Shown here: one piece after another, positions 1 to 14,000 of the stretch | Numbering within the stretch: the stretch's first letter is position 1 | Layout of the letters: each line of letters begins with the position of its first letter | DNA from: Colletes latitarsis | Lineage: Eukaryota; Arthropoda; Insecta; Hymenoptera; Colletidae | Direction: 5' to 3' | NCBI RefSeq assembly: GCF_051014445.1 | Contig: NC_135136.1 | Coordinates: 21,284,001-21,348,000, forward strand | Length of the DNA: 64,000 nt | Translations under genes and position numbers: made by a program | Notes under the pieces: generated by a model | The model's input: only the letters and a program-made list of their open reading frames with translations | Databases searched by the model: none | What the model was told of the DNA's origin: nothing

Positions 1-1396
1 GTCTCGTACTTTCGCATTTTTCGCATACTTGTTGGCCAGATCCTGGGCTTTTTCTGGTTTGGATCAGGTAGTAATGCGGTACCACACCGAAACAGTCAAT
101 TAAACCTGGTTCCGAATAATATTTTAGAGGATAATGCAGGTTACGTCTGGGTTAGTTCTGGTGTTTGCAATCATCTGGCTCATACTTTCGCGTTTTTCGA
201 ACACTTGTTGGCCAGATCCTGGGTTTTTTCTGGTTTGGATCCCGTAGTAATGAGGTTCCATACCGAAACAGTCAATTAAACCTGGTGGTGATTAATATTT
301 TAGAGGATAACGCCGGTTATGTCTCGGTTGGGTCTGGGATTTTCCCTCATCTGGCTCGTAATTTCGCATTTTTCGCATACTGGTGGGTCAGATCCTGGCC
401 TTTTTCATGCTTGGACCACGTAGTAATGTGGTACCACACTGAAACAGTCAAATAAACATGGTTCCGATTAATATTTTACAGGATAACGCCGGCTATGTTT
501 GGGTTAGGTCTGGTATTTGTCCTCATCTGGCTCATACTTTCGCGGTTTTCGCATACATCTTGGCAAGTTCCTGGCCTTTTTCTGGTTTGGATCACGTAGT
601 AATGCGGTACCACACCGAAACAGTCAATTAAACCTGGTTGCGATTAATATTCTAGAGGATAACGCCGGTTATGTCTGGGTTAGGTCTGGGATTTGCCCTC
701 ATCTGTCTCGTACTTTCGCATTTTTCGCATACTTGTTGGCCAGATCCTGGGCTTTTTCTGGTTTAGATCATGTAGTAATGTGGTTCCAAACCGAAACAGT
801 CAATTAAACCTGGATACGATTAATATTTCAGAGGATAACGCTGCTTATGTCTGGTTTAGTTCTGGTATTTGCAATCATCTGGCTCGTACCTTCGCATTTT
901 TCGCCTACTTGTTGGCAGGATCCTGGACTTTTTCATGCTTGGATCACGTAGTAATGCGGTACCACACCGAAACAGTCAATTAAACCTGGTTGCGATTAAT
1001 TTTTTGGAGGATAACGCTGGTTATGTTTGGGTTAGTTCCGGTACTTGCAACCATCTGGCTCATACTATCGCATTTCTCGCATACTTGGTGACCAGATCCT
1101 GGCCTTTTTCTGGCTTGGACCAAGTAGTAATGTGGGACCACACTCAGACAGTCAATTAAACCTGGTTGCGATTAATATTTTAGAGGATAGCGCCGGTTAT
1201 TTCTCGGTTAGGTCTGGGATTTGCCCTCATCTGTCTCGTACTTTCGAATTTTTCGCATAGTTGTTGGCCAGATCCTGGCCTTTTTCTGGTCTGTATCACG
1301 TAGTAATGCGGTACCACGCCCAAACAGTCAATTAAACCTGGTTGCGATTAATATTTCTGAGGATAACGCTGGTTATGTCTGGTTTAGTTCTGGTAT

Positions 1397-2181
1397 TTGC
1401 AATCATCTGGCTCGTACCTTCGCATTTTTCGCCTACTTGTTGGCAGGATCCTGGGCTTTTTCATGCTTGGATCACGTAGTAATGCGGTACCACACCGAAG
1501 CAGTCAATCAAACCTGGTGGCGATTAATATTTTAGAGGATAACGCCGGTTTTGTTTCGGTTAGGTCTGGGATTTTCCCCCATCTGGCTCGTAATTTCGCA
1601 TTTTTCGCATACTTGCGGCAAGATCCTGGGCTTTTTCTGGTTTGGATCAGGTAGTAATGCGGTACCACGCCGTAACAGTCAATTAAACCTGGTTCAGAAT
1701 AGTATTTTAGGGGATAATGCAGGTTACGTCTGGGTTAGTTCTGGTATTTGCAAACATATGTCACATACTTTCGCGTTTTTCGCATACTTCTTGGCCAGAT
1801 CCTGGGTTCTTTCTGGTTTGGATCCCGTAATAATGACCCTCCACACCGAAACAGTCAATTAAACCTGGTTGTGATTAATATTTTGCAGGATAACGCTGGT
1901 TATGTCTGGTTTAGTTCTGGTATTTGCAATCATCTGGCTCGTACCTTCGCATTTTTCGCCTACTTGTTGGCAGGATCCTGGGCTTTTTCATGCTTGGATC
2001 ACGTAGTAATGCGGTACCACACCGAAGCAGTCAATCAAACCTGGTGGCGATTAATATTTTAGAGGATAACGCCGGTTTTGTCTCGGTTAGGTCTGGGATT
2101 TTCCCTCATCTGGCTCGTAATTTCGCATTTTTCGCATACTTGCGGCAAGATCCTGGGCTTTTTCTGGTTTGGATCCCGTAG
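1397..2181 (+). repeat. Local 527-bp duplication (3 monomers)
   Basis: The monomers at about 1397-1654 recur at about 1924-2181, offset 527 bp (three monomers minus one base), including the unusual TTCATGCTTGG variant and the one-base-short CTTGCGGCAAGATCC variant. This is a small local duplication by unequal exchange inside the type A array. Confidence 0.7.
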
Positions 2182-3765
2182 TAATGAGGTTCCATACCGA
2201 AACAGTCAATTAAACCTGGTGGTGATTAATATTTTAGAGGATAACGCCGGTTATGTCTCGGTTAGGTCTGGGATTTTCCCTCATCTGGTTCGTAATTTCG
2301 CATTTTTCGCATACTTGTGGGCCAGATCCTGGCGTTTTTCATGCTTGGACCACGCAGTAATGTGGTATCACACTGAAACAGTCAATTAAACCTGGTTGCG
2401 ATTAATTTTTTGGAGGATAACGCTGGTTTGACTTAGCTCCGGTACTTGCAACCATCTGGCTCATACTTTCGCATTTCTCGCATACTTGGTGACCAGATCC
2501 TGGCCTTTTTCTGGCTTGGACCAAGTAGTAATGTGGGACCACACTCAGACAGTCAATTAAACCTGGTTGCGATTAATATTTTAGAGGATAACGCCGGTTA
2601 TGTCTGGTTCAGGTCTGGGATTTGCCCACATCTGGCACGTACTTTCGCATTTTTCGCATACTTGTTGGCCAGATCCTGGGCTTTTTCTGGTTTGGACCAC
2701 GTAGTAATGTGGTACCACACTGAAACAGTCAATAAATCTGGTTCCGATTAGTATTTCAGAGGATAACGCTGGTTATGTCTGGGTTAGTTCTGGTATTTGC
2801 AAACATATGTCACATACTTTCGCGTTTTTCGCATACTTCTTGGCCAGATCCAGGGTTCTTTCTGGTTTGGATCCCGTAATAATGACGCTCCACACCGAAA
2901 CAGTCAATTAAAACTGGTTGTGATTAATATTTTGCAGGATAACGCTGGTTATGTCTGCGTTAGTTCTGGTATTTGCAATCATCTGTCTCATACGTTCGCA
3001 ATTTTCGCATACTTGTTGGACAGATCGCGGGCTTTTTCTGGTTTGGATCACGTAGTAATGTGGTACCACACTGAAACAGTCAATAAAAGCTGGTTCCGAT
3101 TAGTATTTTAGAGGATAACGCTGGTTATGTCTGGTTTAGTTCTGGTATTTGCAATCATCTGGCTCGTACCTTCGCATTTTTCGCCTACTTGTTGGCAAGA
3201 TCCTGGGCTTTTCCTGGTTTGGATCACGTAGCAATGCGGTACCACACCGTAACAGTCAATTAGACCTGGTTGCGATTAATATGTTGGAGGATAACGCCGG
3301 TTATGTCACGGTTAGGTCTGGGATTTGCCGTCATCTGGCTCGTATTTTCGCATTTTTCGCATACTTGTTGGCCAGGTCCTGGCCTTTTTCTGGCTTGGAC
3401 CACGTAGTAATGTGGTATCACACTGAAACAGTCAATTAAACCTAGTTGTGATTAACATTTTGGAGGATAACGCCGGTTATGTCTTGGTTAGGTCTGGTAT
3501 TTGCCCTCATCTGGCTCGTACTTTCGCATTTCTCGCATACTTGTTGGCCAGATACTTGCCTTTTCCTGGTTTGGATCACGTAGTAATGCGGTACCACACT
3601 GAAACAGTCAATTAAACCTGGTGGTGATTAATATTTTGGAGGATAACGCTGGTTATGTTTGGGTTAGTTCCGGTATTGGCAACCATGTGGCTGATACTTT
3701 CGCATTTTTTGCATACTTGTTGGCCAGATCCTGGCCTTTTTCTGGTTTGGATCACGTAGTAATGC

Positions 3766-6052
3766 GGTACCACACCGAAACAGTCAATGAAACCTGGTTG
3801 CGATTAATATTTTAGAGGATAACGCAGGTTATGTCTCGGTTATGTCTGGGATTTGCCCTCATCTGGCACATACTTTCGCATTTCTCGCATACTTGATGGC
3901 CAGATCCTGGCCTTTTTCTGGCTTGGACCACATAGTAATGTGGTACCACACCAAAACAGTCAATACAAGCTGGTTGCGATTAATATTTTAGAGGACAACG
4001 CCGGTTATGTCTCCGTTAGGTTTGGGATTTTCCCTCATCTGGCTCGTAATTTCGCATTTTTCGCATACTTGTTGGCCAGATCCTGGGCTTTTTCTGGTTT
4101 GGATAACGTAGTAATGTGGTACCACACCGAAACAGTCAATTAAACCTGGTTGCGATTAATATTTTAGAGGATAACGCCGGTTATGTCTCGGTTAGTTCTG
4201 GGATTTGCCCTCATCTGGCCAGTACTTTCGCATTTCTCGCATACTTGTTGGCCAGATCCTGGACTTTTTCTGGTTTGGATCACGTAGTAATGTGGTACCA
4301 CACTGAAACAGTCAATAAAAGCTGGTTCCGATTAGTATTTCAGAGGATAACGCTGGTTACGTCTGGGTTAGTTCTGGTATTTGCAAACATATGTCACATA
4401 CTTTCGCGTTTTTCGCATACTTCTTGGCCAGATCCAGGGTTCCTTCTGGTTTGGATCCCGTAATAATGACGCTCCACACCGAAACAGTCAATTAAACCTG
4501 GTTGTGATTAATATTTTGCAGGATAACGCTGGTTATGTCTGGGTTAGTTCTGGTATTTGCAATCATCTGTCTCATACGTTCGCAATTTTCGCATACTTGT
4601 TGGCCAGATCCCGGGCTTTTTCTGGTTTGGATCACGTAGTAATGTGGTACCACACTGAAACAGTCAATAAAAGCTGGTTCCGATTAGTATTTTAGAGGAT
4701 AACGCTGGTTATGTCTGGTTTAGTTCTGGTATTTGCAATCATCTGGCTCGTACCTTCGCATTTTTCGCCTACTTGTTGGCAAGATCCTGGGCTTTTCCTG
4801 GTTTGGATCACGTAGTATTGCGGTACCACACCGTAACAGTCAATTAAACCTGGTTGCGATTAATATGTTGGAGGATAACGCCGGTTATGTCTCGGTTAGG
4901 TCTGGGATTTGCCCTCATCTGGCTAGTACTTTCGCATTTTTTGCATACTTGTTGGCCAGATCCTGGCCTTTTTCTGGTTTGGATCACGTAGTAATGCGGT
5001 ACCACACCGAAACAGTCAATAAAACCTGGTTGCGATTAATATTTTAGAGGATAACGCCGGTTATGTCTGGGTTAGGTCTGGTATTTGCCCCTCACTGGCT
5101 CGTACTTTCGCTTTTTTCGCATACTTGTTCTTCAGATCTTGGGCTTTTTCTGGTTTGGATCACGTAGTAATGTGGTACCACACCGAAACAGTCAATAAAA
5201 CCTGGTTGCGATTAATGTTTTAGAGGATAACGCAGGTTATGTCTCGGTTATGTCTGGGATTTGCCCTCATCTGGCACATACTTTCGCATTTCTCGCATAC
5301 TTGACGGCCAGATCCTGGCCTTTTTCTGGCTTGGACCACATAGTAATGTGGTACCACACCAAAACAGTCAATACAAGCTGGTTGCGATTAATATTTTAGA
5401 GGACAACGCCGGTTATGTCTCCGTTAGGTTTGGGATTTTCCCTCATCTGGCTCGTAATTTCGCATTTTTCGCATACTTGTTGGCCAGATCCTGGGCTTTT
5501 TCTGGTTTGGATAACGTAGTAATGTGGTACCACACCGAAACAGTCAATTAAACCTGGTTGCGATTAATATTTTAGAGGATAACGCCGGTTATGTCTCGGT
5601 TAGTTCTGGGATTTGCCCTCATCTGGCCAGTACTTTCGCATTTCTCGCATACTTGTTGGCCAGATCCTGGGCTTTTTCTGGTTTGGATCACGTAGTAATG
5701 TGGTACCACACTGAAACAGTCAATAAAAGCTGGTTCCTATTAGTATTTCAGAGGATAACGCTGGTTACGTCTGGGTTAGTTCTGGTATTTGCAAACATAT
5801 GTCACATACTTTCGCGTTTTTCGCATACTTCTTGGCCAGATCCAGGGTTCCTTCTGGTTTGGATCCCGTAATAATGACGCTCCACACCGAAACAGTCAAT
5901 TAAACCTGGTTGTGATTAATATTTTGCAGGATAACGCTGGTTATGTCTGGGTTAGTTCTGGTATTTGCAATCATCTGTCTCATACGTTCGCAATTTTCGC
6001 ATACTTGTTGGCCAGATCCCGGGCTTTTTCTGGTTTGGATCACGTAGTAATG
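3766..6052 (+). repeat. 1408-bp higher-order repeat (8 monomers), ~1.6 copies
   Basis: Positions 3766-5173 are repeated from 5174 to 6052 with an offset of 1408 bp, exactly 8 x 176. Only a handful of substitutions were noticed, for example TTGATGGCC versus TTGACGGCC and GGTTCCGAT versus GGTTCCTAT. The second copy is cut after five monomers, at 6052, where a type B patch begins. Parts of the same unit reappear 10282 bp further on, at 14398-15330. Confidence 0.85.
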
Positions 6053-6165
6053 TTGGACCACACTGAAACAATCAATTAAACCTGGTCTTGATAAATATTT
6101 TAGAGGATGACGCATGTTAGGTCTGGGATAGGTCTGGGATTTGCCCTCATCAGACTCATACTTTC
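6025..6165 (+). repeat. Type B satellite patch inside the type A array
   Basis: These ~140 bp carry type B diagnostics (AACAATCAATTAAACC, CTTGATAAATATTTTAGAGG, GACGCATGTTAGG, CATCAGACTCATAC) although both sides are type A. I found the stretch identical to 62713-62853, which directly abuts retrotransposon copy 2 about 56.7 kb away. The patch returns to type A at CGCGTTTTTGCATACTTCTTGG. A short gene-conversion tract or a recombination junction is the likely origin. Confidence 0.85.
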
Positions 6166-8560
6166 GCGTTTTTGCATACTTCTTGGCCAGATCCAGGGTT
6201 CTTTCTGGTTTTGATCCCGTAATAATGACCCTCCACACCGAAACAGTAAATTAAACCTGGTTGCGATTAATATTTTGGAGGATAACGCTGGTTATGGCTG
6301 GGTTAGTTCTGGTATTTGCAATCATCTGTCTCATACGTCCGCAATTATCGCATACTTGTTGGCCAGATCCCGGGCTTTTTCTGGTTTGGATCACGTAGTA
6401 ATATGGTACCACACTGAAACAGTCAATTAAACCTGGTTGCGAGTAATATTTTGGAGGATAACGCTGGTTATGTCGGGGTTAGTTCTGGTATTTGCAATCA
6501 TCTGTCTCATACGTTCGCAATTATCGCATACTTATTGGCCAGATCTTGGGCTTTTCCTGGTTTGGATCACGTAGTAATGCGGTACCACACCGTAACAGTC
6601 AATTAAACCTGGTTAGGATTAATATGTTGGAGGATAACGCCGGTTATGTCTCGGTTAGGTCTGGGATTTGCCCTCATCTGGCTAGTACTTTCGCATTTTT
6701 TGCATACTTGTTGGCCAGATCCTGGCCTTTTTCTGGTTTGGATCACGTAGTAATGCGGTACCACACCGAAACAGTCTATAAAACCTGGATGCGATTAATA
6801 TTTTAGAGGATAGCGCCGGTTATGTCTGGGTTAGGTCTGGTATTTGCCCCTCATCTGGCTCGTACATTCGCATTTTTCGCATACTTGTTCTTCAGATCCT
6901 GGGCTTTTTCTGGTTTGGATCACGTTGTAATGCGGTACCACACCGTAACAGTCAATTAAACCTGGTTGCGATTAATATTTTGGAGGATAACGCCGGTTAT
7001 GTCTCGGTTAGGTCTGGGATTTGCCCTCATCTGGCTCGTACCTTCGCATTTTTCGCCTACTTGTTGGCAAGATCCTGGGCTTTTTTTGGTTTGGATCACG
7101 TAGTAATGTGGTACCACACTGAAACAGTCAAATAAACCTGGTTCCGAGTAATATTTTACAGGATAACGCCGGCTATGTCTCGTTAGGTCTGGGATTTTCC
7201 CTCATCTGGCTCGTACCTCCGCATTTTTCGCATACTTGTTGGCAAGATCCTGGGCTTTTTTTGTTTGGATCACGTAGTAATGCGGTACCACACCGAAGCA
7301 GTCATTTCAACCTGGTTGCGAGTAATATTTTGGAGGATAGCGCCGGTTATGTCTCGGTTAGGTCAAGGATTTGACCTCATCTGGCTCATACTTTCGCATT
7401 TCTCGCATACTTGTTGGCCAGATCCAGGGCTTTTTCTGGTTTGTATCCCGTCGTAATGTGGTTCCACACCGAAACAGTCAATTAAACCTGGTTGCGATTA
7501 TTATTTTAGACGATAACGCCGGTTATGTCACGGTAAGGTCTGGGATTTGCCGTCATCTGGCTCGTAATTTCGCATTTTTCGCATACTTGTTGGCCAGATC
7601 CTGGCCTTCTTCATGCTTGGACCACGTTGTAATGTGGTACCACACTGAAACAGTCAAATAAACCTGGATCCGATTAGTATTTTAGAGGATAACGCTGGTT
7701 ATGTCTGGTTTAGTTCTGGTATTTGCAATCATCTGGCTCGTACCTTCGCATTTTTCCCCTACTTGTGGCAAGATCCTGGGCTTTTTCTGGTTTAGATCAC
7801 GTAGTAATGTGGTTCCACACCGAAACAGTCAATTAAACCTGGTTGCGATTAATATTTTAGACGGTAACGCCGGTTATGTCACGGTCAGGTCTGGGATTTG
7901 CCGTCATCTGGCACGAATTTTCGCATTTCTCGCATACTTGTTGGCCAGATCCTGGGCTTTTTCTGGAGTGGATCACGTAGTAATGTGGTACCACACTGAA
8001 ACAGGCAATAAAAGCTGGTTCCGATTAGTATTTTACAGGATAACGCTGGTTATGTCTGGTTTAGTTCTGGTATTTGCAATCATCTGGCTCGTACCTTCGC
8101 ATTTTTCGCCTACTTGTTGGCAAGATCCTGGGCTTTTTCATGCTTGGACCACGTAGTAATGTGGTGCCACACTGAAACAGTCAAATAAACCTGGTTCCGA
8201 TCCATATTTTACAGGATAACGCCGGCTATGTCTGGGTTAGGTCTGGTATTTGCCATCATCTGGCTCGTACTTTCGCATTTTTCGCTTACTTGTTGGCAAG
8301 ATCCTGGGCTTTTTCATGCTTGGACCACGTAGTAATGTGGTACCACACTGAGACAGTCAATAAAATCTGGTTCCGGTTAGTATTTTAGAGGATAACGCCG
8401 GTTATGTCACGGTAAGGTCTGGGATTTGCCGTCATCTGGCTCGTAATTTCGCATTTTTCGCATACTTGTTGGCCAGATCCTGGCCTTCTTCATGCTTGGA
8501 CCACGTTGTAATGTGGTACCACACTGAAACAGTCAAATAAACCCGGATCCGATTAGTATT
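6166..8560 (+). repeat. Segmental duplicate of 31747-33788
   Basis: This stretch is collinear with 31747-33788. The offset is 25581 bp at first and 25228 bp after about 7038, so the distal copy lacks about two whole monomers (353 bp). Both share rare markers, including the one-base-short TTTTTGCATACTTCTTGG monomer, the CATTTCAACCTGG variant and TTTTTTTGTTTGGATC. The left end coincides with the end of the type B patch. Confidence 0.8.
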
Positions 8561-11092
8561 TTAGAGGATAACGCTGGTTATGTCTGGTTTAGTTCTGGTA
8601 TTTGCAATCATCTGGCTCGTACCTTCGCATTTTTCCCCTACTTGTGGCAAGATCCTGGGCTTTTTCTGGTTTGGATCCGGTAGTAATGCGGTACCACACC
8701 TTAGCACTCAATTAAACATGGTTCCGAATAGTATTTTAGTGGATAACGCAGGTTACGTCTGGGTTAGTTCTGGTATTTGCAATCATCTGGCACATACTTT
8801 CGCGTTTTTCGCATACTTGTTGGGCAGATCCTCGGTTTTTTCAGGTTTGGATCCCGTAGTAATGAGGTTCCACACCGAAGCAGTCAGTTAAACCTGGTTG
8901 CGAATAATATTTTAGACGATAACGCCGGTTATGTCACGGTCAGGTCTGGGATTTGCCCTCATCTGGCTCGTACTTTCGCATTTTTCGCATACTTGTGGCA
9001 AGATCCTGGCCTTTTTCTGGCTTGGACCACGCAGTAATGTGGTATCACACTGAAACAGTCAATTAAACCTGGTTGCGATTAATTTTTTGGAGGATAACGC
9101 TGGTTATGTTTGGGTTAGTTCCGGCACTTGCAACCATCTGACTCATACTTTCGCATTTCTCGCATACTTGGTGACCAGATCCTGGCCTTTTTCTGGCTTG
9201 GACCAAGTAGTAATGTGGGACCACACTCAGACAGTCAATTAAACCTGGTTGCGATTAATATTTTAGAGGATAGCGCCTGTTATTTCTCGGTTAGGTCTGG
9301 GATTTGCCCTCATCTGTCTCGTACTTTCGCATTTTTCGCATACTTGTTGGCCAGATCCTGGCCTTTTTCTGGGCTATATCACGTAGTAATGCGGTACCAC
9401 GCCGAAACAGTCAATTAAACCTGGTTGCGATTAATATTTTAGAGGATAACGCCGGTTATGTCTCGGTTAGTTCTGGGATTTGTCCTAATCTGGCTAGTAC
9501 TTTCGCATTTCTCGCATACTTTTTGGCCAGATCCTGGGCTTTTTCTGGTTTGGATCACGTAGTAATGTGGTATCACACTGAAACAGTCAAATAAACATGG
9601 TTCCGATTAATATGTTGGAGGATAACGCCGGTTATGTCTCGGTTAGGTCTGGGATTTGCCCTCATCTGGCTCATACTTTCGCGGTTTTTCGCATACATCT
9701 TGGCAAGATCCTGGCCTTTTTCTGGTTTGGATCACGTAGTAATGCGGTACCACAACTAAACAGTCAATTAAACCTGGTTGCGATTAATATTTTAGAGGAT
9801 AACGCCGGTTATGTCTGGGTTAGGTCTGGGATTTGCCCTCATCTGGCTCGTACTTTCGCATTTCTCTCATACTTGTTGGCCATATCCTGGCCTTTTTCTG
9901 GCAGGGCCCGATTAGTATTTCAGAGGATAACGCTGGTTATGTCTGGTTTAGTTCTGGTATTTGCAATCATCTGGGTCGTACCTTCGCATTTTTCGCCTAC
10001 TTGTTGGCAGGATACTGGGCTTTTTCATGCTTGGATCACGTAGTAACGCGGTACCACACCGAAGCAGTCAATTAAACCTGGTGGCGATTAATATTTTAGA
10101 GGATAACGCCGGTTTTGCCTCGGTTAGGTCTGCGATTTTCCCTCATCTGGCTCGTAATTTCGCATTTTTCGCATACTTGTGGCAAGATCCTGGGTTTTTT
10201 CTGGTTTGGATCAGGTAGTAATGCGGTACCACACCGTAACAGTCAATTAAACCTGGTTCAGAATAGCATTTTAGAGGATAATGCAGGTTACGTCTGGGTA
10301 ATTTCTGGTATTTACAATCATCTGGCTCATACTTTCGCGTTTTTCGCACACTTGTTGGCCAGATCCTGGGTTTTTTCTGGTTTGGATCCCGTAGTAATGA
10401 GGTTCCATACCGGAACAGTCAATTAAACCAGGTGGTGATTAATATTTTAGAGGATAACGCCGGTTATGTCTCGGTTGGGTCTGGGATTTTCCCTCATCTG
10501 GCTCGTAATATCGCATTTTTCGCATACTTGTGGGCCAGATCCTGGCCTTTTTCATGCTTGGACCGCGTAGTAATGTGGTACCACACTGAAACAGTCAAAT
10601 AAACATGGTTCCGATTAATATGTTGGAGGATAACGCCGGTTATGTCTCGGTTAGGTCTGGGATTTGCCCTCATCTGGCTCATACTTTCGCGGTTTTTCGC
10701 ATACATCTTGGCCAGATCCTGGCCTTTTTCTGGTCTATATCACGTAGTAATGCGGTACCACACCGTAACAGTCAATTAAACGTGGTTCAGAATAGTATTT
10801 TAGAGGATAATGCAGGTTACGTCTGGGTTAGTTCTGGTATTTGCAATCATCTGGCTCATACTTTCGCATTTTTCGCATACTTGTTGGCCAGATCCTGGGC
10901 TTTTTCTGGTTTGGATAACGTAGTAATGTGGTACCACACCGAAACAGTCAATTAAACCTGGTTGCGATTAATATTTTTGAGGATAACGCCGGTTATGTCT
11001 CGGTTAGTTCTGGGATTTGCCCTCATCTGGCCAGTACTTTCGCATTTCTCGCATACTTGTTGGCCAGATCCTGGGCTTTTTCTGGTTTGGAT
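7623..11092 (+). repeat. 3470-bp higher-order repeat, copy 1
   Basis: First unit of a tandem duplication of ~20 monomers. It is collinear without gaps with 11093-14562. Only two substitutions were noticed by eye (7863 G versus 11333 A, and 9827 T versus 13297 A). The unit is ~50 bp shorter than 20 x 176, mainly because of the deleted monomer at 9898-9911. The breakpoint lies in the GATCACGT segment of the monomer. Confidence 0.92.
9895..9915 (+). repeat. Internally deleted monomer with filler bases
   Basis: The usual path from TTTTTCTGG through GGATCACG, GGTACC and AACAGTC to CCGATTAGTATTTCAG is broken here. About 55 bp are missing and are replaced by a short filler, CAGGGC, at the join (CTGGCAGGGCCCGATTAG). 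The same junction is present at 13365-13385 in the duplicate, so the deletion predates the 3470-bp duplication. Confidence 0.85.
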
Positions 11093-14000
11093 CACGTTGT
11101 AATGTGGTACCACACTGAAACAGTCAAATAAACCTGGATCCGATTAGTATTTTAGAGGATAACGCTGGTTATGTCTGGTTTAGTTCTGGTATTTGCAATC
11201 ATCTGGCTCGTACCTTCGCATTTTTCCCCTACTTGTGGCAAGATCCTGGGCTTTTTCTGGTTTAGATCACGTAGTAATGTGGTTCCACACCGAAACAGTC
11301 AATTAAACCTGGTTGCGATTAATATTTTAGACGATAACGCCGGTTATGTCACGGTCAGGTCTGGGATTTGCCGTCATCTGGCACGAATTTTCGCATTTCT
11401 CGCATACTTGTTGGCCAGATCCTGGGCTTTTTCTGGAGTGGATCACGTAGTAATGTGGTACCACACTGAAACAGGCAATAAAAGCTGGTTCCGATTAGTA
11501 TTTTACAGGATAACGCTGGTTATGTCTGGTTTAGTTCTGGTATTTGCAATCATCTGGCTCGTACCTTCGCATTTTTCGCCTACTTGTTGGCAAGATCCTG
11601 GGCTTTTTCATGCTTGGACCACGTAGTAATGTGGTGCCACACTGAAACAGTCAAATAAACCTGGTTCCGATCCATATTTTACAGGATAACGCCGGCTATG
11701 TCTGGGTTAGGTCTGGTATTTGCCATCATCTGGCTCGTACTTTCGCATTTTTCGCTTACTTGTTGGCAAGATCCTGGGCTTTTTCATGCTTGGACCACGT
11801 AGTAATGTGGTACCACACTGAGACAGTCAATAAAATCTGGTTCCGGTTAGTATTTTAGAGGATAACGCCGGTTATGTCACGGTAAGGTCTGGGATTTGCC
11901 GTCATCTGGCTCGTAATTTCGCATTTTTCGCATACTTGTTGGCCAGATCCTGGCCTTCTTCATGCTTGGACCACGTTGTAATGTGGTACCACACTGAAAC
12001 AGTCAAATAAACCCGGATCCGATTAGTATTTTAGAGGATAACGCTGGTTATGTCTGGTTTAGTTCTGGTATTTGCAATCATCTGGCTCGTACCTTCGCAT
12101 TTTTCCCCTACTTGTGGCAAGATCCTGGGCTTTTTCTGGTTTGGATCCGGTAGTAATGCGGTACCACACCTTAGCACTCAATTAAACATGGTTCCGAATA
12201 GTATTTTAGTGGATAACGCAGGTTACGTCTGGGTTAGTTCTGGTATTTGCAATCATCTGGCACATACTTTCGCGTTTTTCGCATACTTGTTGGGCAGATC
12301 CTCGGTTTTTTCAGGTTTGGATCCCGTAGTAATGAGGTTCCACACCGAAGCAGTCAGTTAAACCTGGTTGCGAATAATATTTTAGACGATAACGCCGGTT
12401 ATGTCACGGTCAGGTCTGGGATTTGCCCTCATCTGGCTCGTACTTTCGCATTTTTCGCATACTTGTGGCAAGATCCTGGCCTTTTTCTGGCTTGGACCAC
12501 GCAGTAATGTGGTATCACACTGAAACAGTCAATTAAACCTGGTTGCGATTAATTTTTTGGAGGATAACGCTGGTTATGTTTGGGTTAGTTCCGGCACTTG
12601 CAACCATCTGACTCATACTTTCGCATTTCTCGCATACTTGGTGACCAGATCCTGGCCTTTTTCTGGCTTGGACCAAGTAGTAATGTGGGACCACACTCAG
12701 ACAGTCAATTAAACCTGGTTGCGATTAATATTTTAGAGGATAGCGCCTGTTATTTCTCGGTTAGGTCTGGGATTTGCCCTCATCTGTCTCGTACTTTCGC
12801 ATTTTTCGCATACTTGTTGGCCAGATCCTGGCCTTTTTCTGGGCTATATCACGTAGTAATGCGGTACCACGCCGAAACAGTCAATTAAACCTGGTTGCGA
12901 TTAATATTTTAGAGGATAACGCCGGTTATGTCTCGGTTAGTTCTGGGATTTGTCCTAATCTGGCTAGTACTTTCGCATTTCTCGCATACTTTTTGGCCAG
13001 ATCCTGGGCTTTTTCTGGTTTGGATCACGTAGTAATGTGGTATCACACTGAAACAGTCAAATAAACATGGTTCCGATTAATATGTTGGAGGATAACGCCG
13101 GTTATGTCTCGGTTAGGTCTGGGATTTGCCCTCATCTGGCTCATACTTTCGCGGTTTTTCGCATACATCTTGGCAAGATCCTGGCCTTTTTCTGGTTTGG
13201 ATCACGTAGTAATGCGGTACCACAACTAAACAGTCAATTAAACCTGGTTGCGATTAATATTTTAGAGGATAACGCCGGTTATGTCTGGGTTAGGTCAGGG
13301 ATTTGCCCTCATCTGGCTCGTACTTTCGCATTTCTCTCATACTTGTTGGCCATATCCTGGCCTTTTTCTGGCAGGGCCCGATTAGTATTTCAGAGGATAA
13401 CGCTGGTTATGTCTGGTTTAGTTCTGGTATTTGCAATCATCTGGGTCGTACCTTCGCATTTTTCGCCTACTTGTTGGCAGGATACTGGGCTTTTTCATGC
13501 TTGGATCACGTAGTAACGCGGTACCACACCGAAGCAGTCAATTAAACCTGGTGGCGATTAATATTTTAGAGGATAACGCCGGTTTTGCCTCGGTTAGGTC
13601 TGCGATTTTCCCTCATCTGGCTCGTAATTTCGCATTTTTCGCATACTTGTGGCAAGATCCTGGGTTTTTTCTGGTTTGGATCAGGTAGTAATGCGGTACC
13701 ACACCGTAACAGTCAATTAAACCTGGTTCAGAATAGCATTTTAGAGGATAATGCAGGTTACGTCTGGGTAATTTCTGGTATTTACAATCATCTGGCTCAT
13801 ACTTTCGCGTTTTTCGCACACTTGTTGGCCAGATCCTGGGTTTTTTCTGGTTTGGATCCCGTAGTAATGAGGTTCCATACCGGAACAGTCAATTAAACCA
13901 GGTGGTGATTAATATTTTAGAGGATAACGCCGGTTATGTCTCGGTTGGGTCTGGGATTTTCCCTCATCTGGCTCGTAATATCGCATTTTTCGCATACTTG

